From assembly GCA_964422685.1 (NCBI GenBank), contig CAYRCG010000115.1:1-6557 (forward strand): DNA of 6,557 nucleotides. The letters are read 5' to 3'. The notes under the pieces are model-generated. The model had not been told where the DNA came from. It worked only from the letters and a program-made list of their open reading frames with translations, and did no database searches. This DNA comes from Syntrophomonas sp964422685. Its GTDB lineage: Bacteria > Bacillota > Syntrophomonadia > Syntrophomonadales > Syntrophomonadaceae. Shown here one piece after another: positions 1-4,820 of this stretch (within the stretch, counting starts at the first letter, position 1; each line of letters opens with the position of its first letter). The position numbers and the translations under genes were made by a program.

Positions 1-51
1 CAAACAACGATGAAAAGGGAGTTTGAGGGCTCTTGGACGGTAAGGAATAGT

Positions 52-69
52 GGGTAATTACTAATACCC
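52..69. promoter_or_regulatory. imperfect dyad upstream of the zinc transporter operon
   Basis: The arms GGGTA (52-56) and TACCC (65-69) form an inverted repeat, and inside it GTAATTAC (54-61) is a perfect 8-bp palindrome. It lies about 55 bp upstream of the znuA start, where an operator for a Zur/Fur-family metal repressor would be expected. The word GTAAT resembles the core of the Bacillus Zur box (GTAAT-n-ATTAC) but the spacing does not fit. It may simply be a small hairpin. I see no convincing -35/-10 pair in bases 1-124. Confidence 0.25.
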
Positions 70-88
70 CTCACTCCTCACCCCTCAC
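68..88. repeat. three tandem heptamers (YCCTCAC)
   Basis: Three head-to-tail 7-base units are visible: CCCTCAC (68-74), TCCTCAC (75-81) and CCCTCAC (82-88). The tract runs directly into the inverted-repeat arm that starts at 83. From general knowledge, low-complexity tracts of this type occur between genes in some clostridial genomes; whether this one is dispersed cannot be seen here. Confidence 0.7.
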
Positions 89-108
89 CATTTCATACTA
101 ATCTACAT
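83..108 (+). repeat. left copy of a long-range inverted repeat
   Basis: Bases 83-101, CCTCACCATTTCATACTAA, are an exact 19-base reverse complement of 6539-6557. Allowing two mismatches, the match extends to 108 (24 of 26 positions, partner 6532-6557). It sits just upstream of the znuA ribosome binding site and overlaps the heptamer tract. The two copies face each other about 6.4 kb apart. Confidence 0.75.
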
Positions 109-124
109 AGGGAAGGATGGTATT

Positions 125-1036
125 ATGTTTGATTTCCCGCGCAAGTTTAAACCTATAATCCCCCTAAGCATACTGCTTGCGTTGGCTTTAGTAACAATAT
201 TCGGCTGTGGCAATGAAGAAAAGGAAACTGCCACCAAGCCCAGTGCTACCAATAAAATATCGGTGGCGGTGTCTATTGTTCCCGAGGCTAGCTTCGTAAA
301 GGCAATAGGGGAAGAAAAAGTAGAGGTATTCACCATGATTCCGCCGGGAGCTAGTCCGGAAAACTATGCTCCTGCTCCCAGGATAATGGAGCAATTAAGC
401 CGGGCGGACATATATTTCGCTATAGGTGTTCCAGCTGAGGTAAATGGTATTTTACCTCGGCTCAAACAAATTAACCCGGATATGAAGGTGATTGATTTGC
501 CCCGGCAGGTAGATAAGGTCTACCCCGCGAGAGAAATAACAACAGGTGGGACGGACCCCCATCGTTGGATGTCACCGAAGCGGGTAATTATTATGGTGCG
601 AAGTATTGCCGATGAATTATCGGTCATTGATGCTCAAAACAGGGAAACTTATCAAAAAAATGCAAAAAACTATATCGACCAATTAGAAAGGTTAGATGCC
701 GAAATTACTTCAACTCTGGCGGGAATATCCGGTCTAAGCTTTATTGTTTATCACCCGTCCATGGGATATTTCGCCGATGATTATGCTTTAAATATGATTG
801 CTTTAGAGGAAGAAGGCAAAGAAGCCACTGTTAGGAGCATCCAAGCGCTTATTGACCAAGCCAAGAAGGAAAATATTAAAGTGGTTTTTTATCAGGCGGA
901 AATGGATAGCAAACAAGCCCAGACTTTGGCTCGGGAACTAGGAGGGGAGGCAGAGCTTATTGCTCCACTGGCACCGGATTATCTCGAAAATATGGACAAA
1001 ATAGCCCGACTTTTTTCCCATCTGAAAAAACCGTAA
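125..1036 (+). CDS. znuA: zinc/manganese ABC transporter substrate-binding lipoprotein
   Basis: This is the extracytoplasmic metal-capturing component of a cluster A-I (ZnuA/TroA family) ABC importer; it hands Zn(II) or Mn(II) to the permease encoded downstream. Residues 1-27 form a lipoprotein signal peptide (basic start, hydrophobic stretch 11-26) ending in a lipobox with Cys28 as the lipidated residue. Family landmarks are PPGASP (73-78), DPH with His146, and YHPSMGYFADDY with His210, followed by EEEGKEAT (228-235), typical of one ZnuA subgroup. The first metal-ligand position, usually His in a PHTY-like motif, is Glu79 here. There is no His-rich loop. The 303-residue length is normal. ATG 125 has a good site, GGAAGG (111-116), 8 nt upstream. 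The gene ends in three consecutive in-frame TAA codons (1034-1042). It is first in an operon with the ATPase and permease genes. The metal identity is inferred from the family only. Confidence 0.93.
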   Translation: MFDFPRKFKPIIPLSILLALALVTIFGCGNEEKETATKPSATNKISVAVSIVPEASFVKAIGEEKVEVFTMIPPGASPENYAPAPRIMEQLSRADIYFAIGVPAEVNGILPRLKQINPDMKVIDLPRQVDKVYPAREITTGGTDPHRWMSPKRVIIMVRSIADELSVIDAQNRETYQKNAKNYIDQLERLDAEITSTLAGISGLSFIVYHPSMGYFADDYALNMIALEEEGKEATVRSIQALIDQAKKENIKVVFYQAEMDSKQAQTLARELGGEAELIAPLAPDYLENMDKIARLFSHLKKP

Positions 1037-1081
1037 TAATAAACGGGTCCTGGTGCAACTCTTATCGTTAATTCTTGTAGG

Positions 1082-1876
1082 GTGAAGGTGGAAATATTGA
1101 CTGTGGATAATATAGCGGTATATTTAACGAATGTCAGCGTAGGCTATGGAAACATTAAGGTTTTAGACAAAGTGAATCTAAAAGTTGTAAAGGGTAGTTT
1201 CACAGCTATCATCGGACCTAATGGTGGGGGCAAAACCACCATATTGAAGTTGATGTTAGGCCTATTGGAACCGTGGAGTGGTCATGTCAAAATATTTGGC
1301 AAAGAGCCACAGTATAATCGCCAGTTAATTGGCTATGTTCCTCAGGCAGTGAACGTAAGTCGCCGATTCCCTATTTCAGTCAAACAGGTAGTTTTACAAG
1401 GACGCCTGAAAGGCGGCTCTTTTTTCTTCCATCGGTATAGTTCAGAGGACAAAAAGGTCGCAGAATGGTCTCTACAGCGGTTGGGCATCAAAGAATTGGC
1501 AGAGCGGCATATCAGTCAGCTATCTGCCGGACAGTGGCAGAGGGTCCTTATAGCCCGTGCTCTGGCAGTGGAACCGCTTCTTTTGCTTTTGGATGAACCT
1601 ACCAATGGGCTAGATTCCAGTGCCAGCAGCAAGGTTTATGAACTTCTAGAAGAGTTGAATCAAAAAATGACTATTATTATGGTAACGCATGACACTATGG
1701 CTATCACTGCTTCTGTGCATGATATCGCTTGCATTAACCATCGTTTGCACTACCACGGAGAACCTAACCTTAGCCCAGAGCTGGTCATGCAGCTCTATGG
1801 TTGTCCAGTGGAGCTCATTGCCCACGGTGTTCCCCATAGGGTTTTGGAGGATCATGGAGGTTATAGCGATGATTAG
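1082..1876 (+). CDS. znuC: zinc/manganese ABC transporter ATP-binding protein
   Basis: This is the cytoplasmic ATPase that powers the metal importer. Counting from GTG 1082 (264 residues), all motifs are intact: Walker A GPNGGGKTT (45-53), Q-loop Gln88, signature LSAGQ (147-151, a variant of LSGGQ), Walker B ending in Asp171-Glu172, D-loop around Asp178 and switch His203. The C-terminus carries CPVELIAHGVPHRVLEDH (241-258), a Cys/His-containing tail characteristic of ZnuC-type ATPases. The start is uncertain: GTG 1082, GTG 1088, TTG 1097 and GTG 1103 are all in frame. AAGGTGG at 1085-1091 sits 5 nt before TTG 1097, so the protein may really begin at 1097 or 1103, just before the first strand of the fold. 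It lies 45 nt after znuA, and its end overlaps znuB by 8 nt, indicating one transcript and coupled translation. Confidence 0.93.
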   Translation: MKVEILTVDNIAVYLTNVSVGYGNIKVLDKVNLKVVKGSFTAIIGPNGGGKTTILKLMLGLLEPWSGHVKIFGKEPQYNRQLIGYVPQAVNVSRRFPISVKQVVLQGRLKGGSFFFHRYSSEDKKVAEWSLQRLGIKELAERHISQLSAGQWQRVLIARALAVEPLLLLLDEPTNGLDSSASSKVYELLEELNQKMTIIMVTHDTMAITASVHDIACINHRLHYHGEPNLSPELVMQLYGCPVELIAHGVPHRVLEDHGGYSDD

Positions 1877-2675
1877 TGCCTTATTCCAATATAATTTTTT
1901 GCAAAACGCCGTTATAGCTGCTCTTCTAGCCAGCTTGGCTTGCGGTTTAATCGGGCCGATTATTATTGAAAAGAAACTGTTGATGATGAGCGGCGGCATT
2001 GCACATACTGCTTTCGGCGGCATTGGTCTCGGCTATTACCTACAGGTGGAACCTATGTACACGGCATTAGGGTTTTCCCTGATATCTGCTTTGAGTATTG
2101 CTCAGATACAACGCCGGGCTACGGTTATGCCCGATGTGTTAATCGCTATGTTTTGGCCCCTGGGTATGGCCCTAGGCATACTGTTCATTTCCCTTACCCC
2201 GGGTTATCCTCCCAGCATGAGTAGCTACCTGTTCGGCGACATTTTAACGGTATCCACCTTGGATTTATGGATTATGGCTAGTTTGGATAGCCTAATATTG
2301 TTGGTTACGCTAGGGTTTTACCATTTGTTCCAGGCTTATCTTTTTGATGAAGAATTTAGTCAGGCTCGGGGCTTACCCGTACTAATAGCCGAGGCTTTAA
2401 CTTATGCCATGATAGCTATAACGGTAGTGATACTCATTAGGGTAGTAGGGATTATTTTAATCCTTGCTTTGCTTTCCGTGCCGCCAACTTTGGCACGATT
2501 GTTCCGGACTGATCTTCCAGGGATTATGTTATTAGCGGTTGTAATGGGGGTAATACTATGTTTGGCCGGCCTGTCCATATCCTATTACTATAACCTGGCT
2601 TCTGGAGCGGCTATAGTCATATTGTCAGTTCTAAGCTATACCTTGTTGCAATTTGTGTTTAAGCCGGCAGCATAG
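1869..2675 (+). CDS. znuB: zinc/manganese ABC transporter permease (ABC-3 family)
   Basis: This integral membrane protein forms the metal channel of the importer. It has 268 residues and about seven or eight hydrophobic segments, the usual size for the ABC-3/ZnuB family. The stretch LLMMSGGIAHTAFGGIGLGY (37-56) matches the family's conserved region after the first helix, and YLFGDIL is another family word. I chose ATG 1869 because GGAGG (1856-1860) lies 8 nt upstream and the protein then begins where family members do. ATG 1854 is in frame but its GGAGG is only 3 nt away. The open frame runs back to 1689, but that part lies within znuC and is not plausible protein. The start overlaps the znuC stop, which supports translational coupling. 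The stop lies 2 bp from the end of the convergent dehydrogenase gene, with no intrinsic terminator visible between them. Confidence 0.92.
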   Translation: MISALFQYNFLQNAVIAALLASLACGLIGPIIIEKKLLMMSGGIAHTAFGGIGLGYYLQVEPMYTALGFSLISALSIAQIQRRATVMPDVLIAMFWPLGMALGILFISLTPGYPPSMSSYLFGDILTVSTLDLWIMASLDSLILLVTLGFYHLFQAYLFDEEFSQARGLPVLIAEALTYAMIAITVVILIRVVGIILILALLSVPPTLARLFRTDLPGIMLLAVVMGVILCLAGLSISYYYNLASGAAIVILSVLSYTLLQFVFKPAA

Positions 2676-2677
2676 GA

Positions 2678-3856
2678 TTAATATTTGCTTCCCTTGTAGG
2701 CGTTTTTCAAAATCTTCAGGACATCAAGGGATTCAAGCTTCTTGAACGTACCCACTGATCCCCGGGAGGCAGTTATCCTAGTAGCCATTTCAGACAATCG
2801 CTCCGCTTCCACCCCGACATCCTGCAGGTTATCGGCTAGATGCAGTGAAAGGAAAAATTCCGCCGTTTTCTTTATTCCCGCCTCAGCGGTAGCAAAGTCT
2901 TCATTTCCCTCTATTCCCCATACATTCCGGGCGTAAGTAGCCAAGCGGGGCGCTGTATTCTCATCTAGTACATAGCGCATCCAGTGGGGAATGAGAATTG
3001 CCAGCCCTATACCATGAGTCAGGTCGTAGATAGCACTGATTTCATGTTCAATGTCATGGGTTGCCCAATCAGTACGTTTACCCGTTGCCAGTAAACCGTT
3101 CAAGGCTAGGCTTCCAGTCCACATCAGATTAGCTCTCGCTTCGTAGTTATCCGGTTCGACCAGGGCTATCGGTCCATAATGTATGCAGGTTTTTAGCATG
3201 GCCTCCGCCAGCCGATCTTGTATGAAGGTGCCGGGGGTGGGACTGAAATATTGTTCAAATACATGGCTCATTATATCTACTGTCCCGGCTGCGGTTTGCT
3301 CAGCGGGGACGGTATAGCTGTATTCCGGGTCGAGGATGGAAAAACAGGGTATCAAAAGGGGACTGCCGGTGCCTAGCTTCTCTTTTGTTTCCTCATTGCT
3401 GATAACTGCATTGCCGTTCATTTCTGAGCCGGTAGCCGCCAGGGTCAGTATGCAGCCCAGTGGTAAAGCTTCGATAATTCTGGCCCGACGGGTAAAGAAA
3501 TCCCAGGGATCCCCCTCATATGCTACCGCTGCGGCTATAATTTTAGCACAATCGATAGTACTCCCTCCACCTACTGCTAAAACCAAATCTACTTCGTGTT
3601 CCCGGCAAAGTCTCACCCCTTGGCGAACACTACTGACGCGGGGGTTGGGCTGTACACCGGACAGCTCGATGTTGGTAATCCCAGATTCTCCGAAGATATT
3701 TAGCAATTGTTCATATAACCCGCTACGTTTAATACTTCCTCCTCCATATACTAGCAGAACCTTCTTCCCATAAATCAAAATTTCCTGTGCTAAATCTTCG
3801 ATTTTACCACGTCCAAAATGGATTCTAGTAGGGAATTGGATATTGAAGTTTAACAT
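2678..3856 (-). CDS. iron-containing alcohol dehydrogenase (YugJ/BdhA/YqhD-like)
   Basis: This is a cytosolic group III, metal-dependent NAD(P)H alcohol/aldehyde oxidoreductase that would interconvert short-chain aldehydes and alcohols, often an electron sink in fermenting anaerobes. From ATG at 3856-3854 (392 residues) the N-terminal nucleotide-binding domain shows YGGGSIKRSG (37-46) and GGGSTIDCAK (96-105). The C-terminal domain holds the four expected metal ligands, Asp194, His198, His267 and His281, the last two in the HDIEHE and YDLTHG motifs typical of the YugJ/butanol dehydrogenase branch. The start is set by AAAGGAAG (3872-3865) 8 nt upstream; an in-frame TTG at 3874 overlaps that site and is unlikely. 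It is transcribed alone and convergent with the znu operon. The substrate cannot be told from sequence; YqhD-like NADPH specificity is possible. Confidence 0.93.
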   Translation of the reverse strand: MLNFNIQFPTRIHFGRGKIEDLAQEILIYGKKVLLVYGGGSIKRSGLYEQLLNIFGESGITNIELSGVQPNPRVSSVRQGVRLCREHEVDLVLAVGGGSTIDCAKIIAAAVAYEGDPWDFFTRRARIIEALPLGCILTLAATGSEMNGNAVISNEETKEKLGTGSPLLIPCFSILDPEYSYTVPAEQTAAGTVDIMSHVFEQYFSPTPGTFIQDRLAEAMLKTCIHYGPIALVEPDNYEARANLMWTGSLALNGLLATGKRTDWATHDIEHEISAIYDLTHGIGLAILIPHWMRYVLDENTAPRLATYARNVWGIEGNEDFATAEAGIKKTAEFFLSLHLADNLQDVGVEAERLSEMATRITASRGSVGTFKKLESLDVLKILKNAYKGSKY

Positions 3857-3945
3857 TTCAGTTCTTCCTTTCAAAGATAAATATTAACTCCTAAACCCCT
3901 CTATTCGTGCAGTTGGCAACTTTGCCTCTGTCGGCAGTTTAATTC

Positions 3946-3983
3946 TCAGGGTAAGGGAGTTTTTCATTTATATCTTAACCTGA
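3946..3983. repeat. inverted repeat upstream of the dehydrogenase gene
   Basis: The arms TCAGGGTAAG (3946-3955) and CTTAACCTGA (3974-3983) pair over 10 positions with one mismatch, around an 18-base spacer. It lies about 90 bp upstream of the dehydrogenase start. On the minus strand the spacer contains TATAAA (3972-3967), a possible -10 box, but there is no recognisable -35. It could be an operator flanking a promoter or a hairpin in the 5' leader. A smaller dyad, GGCAACTTTGCC (3915-3926), lies between it and the gene. Confidence 0.5.
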
Positions 3984-4013
3984 ATCACGGGCGGGGAAAA
4001 GCCTTCTCTCCTT

Positions 4014-4048
4014 CCGCAACACTTCCGGTATCTGGTTAAGTGTGGCGG
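4014..4048. repeat. strong stem-loop, not followed by a T-run
   Basis: CCGC-a-ACACTT (4014-4024) pairs with AAGTGT-g-GCGG (4038-4048): ten pairs, one mismatch and a 13-base loop with a further CC/GG contact. Neither strand has a T-rich tail next to it, so it is not a standard intrinsic terminator. It lies between the dehydrogenase gene and the promoter-like sequences at 4074-4122. Confidence 0.55.
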
Positions 4049-4073
4049 GCAAAAGGGACCTTGTTACATTTAG

Positions 4074-4122
4074 TTGACATACATACCGAAGCCTAGAGTA
4101 TTGGTCCTTAATCTGCTATAAT
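4074..4122 (+). promoter_or_regulatory. promoter-like hexamers ahead of the structured region
   Basis: A perfect -35 hexamer, TTGACA (4074-4079), and a perfect -10 hexamer, TATAAT (4117-4122), are both present but 37 bp apart, so they are not a pair. TTGACA has only a weak partner (GAGTAT, 4096-4101, spacing 16), and TATAAT only TAGAGT (4094-4099, spacing 17). One or two overlapping sigma-A-type promoters pointing toward the structured region and the small gene are plausible. Start from the TATAAT would be near 4129. Confidence 0.4.
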
Positions 4123-4269
4123 TAGGATAGATGGGGGAATCCACAGCAGATAGCTGGCGTATATAAAAACATCAGCTGTTTATATTATTTTGCAGGTAAG
4201 ATGTCCCGTCCTAATATTATAGGAATTTAGGTGCGAGAGGTGCTACCGAACGCCTCGCGACTTATTTTT
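4116..4269 (+). ncRNA. candidate structured RNA or attenuated leader
   Basis: CTATAATTAGGA (4116-4127) pairs with TCCTAAT (4209-4215) and, after a 2-base bulge, TATAG (4218-4222), giving a 12-pair closing stem around about 80 bases. An alternative is GATGGG (4130-4135) with CCCGTC (4205-4210), including one G-T wobble. Inside, ATATAAA (4161-4167) pairs with TTTATAT (4179-4185), competing with AGCTG (4152-4156) pairing CAGCT (4173-4177). The element is followed by a terminator-like hairpin ending at 4269. It matches no riboswitch or housekeeping RNA I can recall. It could be a free small RNA of about 140-150 nt, or a leader controlling the small zinc-finger gene. The left arm contains the TATAAT box, so the full outer stem exists in RNA only if transcription begins farther upstream. 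Confidence 0.4.
4231..4269 (+). terminator. probable intrinsic terminator or attenuator
   Basis: GTGCGAG (4231-4237) pairs with CTCGC-g-AC (4254-4261), a single-base bulge in the right arm. After a 2-base bulge, GTG (4240-4242) pairs with CGC (4251-4253), leaving an 8-base loop. The right arm is followed at once by TTATTTTT (4262-4269). The T-run is interrupted by one A and the stem is bulged, so strength is uncertain. It lies 140 bp before the small zinc-finger gene, fitting either the end of a small RNA or attenuation of that gene. Confidence 0.45.
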
Positions 4270-4289
4270 GATACCATTTACTAAAGGAC

Positions 4290-4334
4290 TTATTCGGGTT
4301 GGAAGCGGGAATGCGAAGGGACCGAACCGAATAA
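4290..4334 (+). repeat. stem-loop in the leader of the small zinc-finger gene
   Basis: TTATTCGG (4290-4297) is a perfect complement of CCGAATAA (4327-4334). With one base bulged, TT/AA extends it to ten pairs. The enclosed bases (about 4301-4324) are purine-rich with GGAAGCGGG and GCGAAGGG. There is no T-run, so it is not a terminator. It is conserved-looking leader structure of unknown role. Confidence 0.5.
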
Positions 4335-4375
4335 TAGATAAATAGCGGAACTAATGTTATGGTCTAAGAAAACTT

Positions 4376-4403
4376 CACCCTCTGGGTGCTAAGGAAAGGG
4401 GAG
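4376..4403 (+). promoter_or_regulatory. small hairpin next to the Shine-Dalgarno site
   Basis: CACCC (4376-4380) and GGGTG (4384-4388) form a tight hairpin with a 3-base loop, two bases before the purine-rich ribosome binding stretch AAGGAAAGGGGAG (4391-4403). The GGGGAG part (4398-4403) stands 6 nt before ATG 4410 and decides the start. CACCC or the preceding pyrimidines might alternatively pair with the G-rich site and mask it; this is inference. Confidence 0.4.
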
Positions 4404-4409
4404 ATGTTA

Positions 4410-4601
4410 ATGAAAACCATGACTGCTTTCGAAAAACAGCTCAAAGCCGAAAAGAAAAGACGTATAGCTAAAATGCCGTGCAAAATATGCAAAGGTCATA
4501 TCGGCAATAAACCCTATATTGTTTTTGAAGAACGGTATTTTCATGTTATCTGTTTGCAAGGCCGGTCCCAATCGGATCGTGTAGGTGGCAGAAATGAATA
4601 A
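4410..4601 (+). CDS. 63-residue protein with a half-LIM-type zinc-finger motif
   Basis: I do not recognise a named family. The product is small and basic at its N-terminus (several Lys/Arg in residues 9-21) and has one clear metal-site pattern: Cys24-x2-Cys27-x17-His45-x2-Cys48, exactly the spacing of the first zinc-binding module of a LIM domain, including an aromatic residue just before the His. The second half of a LIM domain is absent. A structural Zn(II) site with nucleic-acid or protein binding is the natural guess, but no function can be assigned. ATG 4410 is chosen because GGGGAG lies 6 nt upstream; GTG 4386 and ATG 4404 are in frame but lie before or inside that site. The gene has its own structured leader and stands alone. 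Codon use and SD quality argue that it is real. Confidence 0.75.
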   Translation: MKTMTAFEKQLKAEKKRRIAKMPCKICKGHIGNKPYIVFEERYFHVICLQGRSQSDRVGGRNE

Positions 4602-4616
4602 AAACTTCATTGTTTT

Positions 4617-4631
4617 GGGTTTTCGCAACCC
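4617..4631. repeat. short hairpin after the small gene, with a competing arm
   Basis: GGGTT (4617-4621) pairs with AACCC (4627-4631) around a 5-base loop. A second GGGTT at 4653-4657 could pair with the same AACCC, and CCCA (4638-4641) with TGGG (4652-4655). It begins 15 bp after the stop codon, where a terminator would be expected, but no T-run follows. Weak or Rho-dependent termination is possible. The rest of 4602-4820 holds no credible gene. Confidence 0.35.
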
Positions 4632-4741
4632 GCTAATCCCAACCTGCTCGCTGGGTTAAACTACCATTACCACCGCACCCCTTACTAATGATAGAGCAAT
4701 AGTAGTATTTGTTTTGTGCAGGGCGTCGATGTGGAAATTCC

Positions 4742-4777
4742 GGGCGCAACGGGAAATCCCTATTTATTATTGCGCCC
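4742..4777. repeat. perfect 8-bp stem with nested palindrome upstream of the hydrolase
   Basis: GGGCGCAA (4742-4749) and TTGCGCCC (4770-4777) are perfectly complementary. The loop holds another palindrome, GGGAAATCCC (4751-4760, central AA/AT excepted). It lacks a flanking T-run on both strands. A possible -10 box TATAAA (4792-4797) follows; TTGCGC (4770-4775) inside the right arm is at -35 distance (16 bp) but matches the consensus in only three positions. The stem might therefore be an operator overlapping a promoter of the downstream gene. Confidence 0.5.
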
Positions 4778-4820
4778 CCTAAAGCCGCGTTTATAAAATG
4801 ATACTTAGGAGCAATATACA

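Noticed and set aside
103..394. Two overlapping minus-strand open frames of 77 and 68 codons
   Set aside because: They lie antisense to the start of the clear lipoprotein gene, have no convincing ribosome sites and show no domain-like sequence.
1689..1868. An N-terminal extension of the permease starting at ATG 1689
   Set aside because: It would overlap most of the ATPase C-terminus, its sequence is not permease-like, and ATG 1869 has an ideal ribosome site and family-typical N-terminus.
3336..3773. 145-codon plus-strand open frame
   Set aside because: Shadow of the dehydrogenase gene on the other strand; low-complexity Ser/Pro/Leu-rich translation and no ribosome site.
4074..4122. TTGACA and TATAAT as one consensus promoter
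   Set aside because: They are 37 bp apart, more than twice the 16-18 bp allowed; kept only as separate promoter-like hexamers.
3875..4385. Known housekeeping RNA (6S, SRP, tmRNA, RNase P, tRNA) in the large gene-free region
   Set aside because: None of their signature words (for example a GTTCRANTC T-loop or the SRP GGAAGC-type core in its stem) could be placed convincingly.
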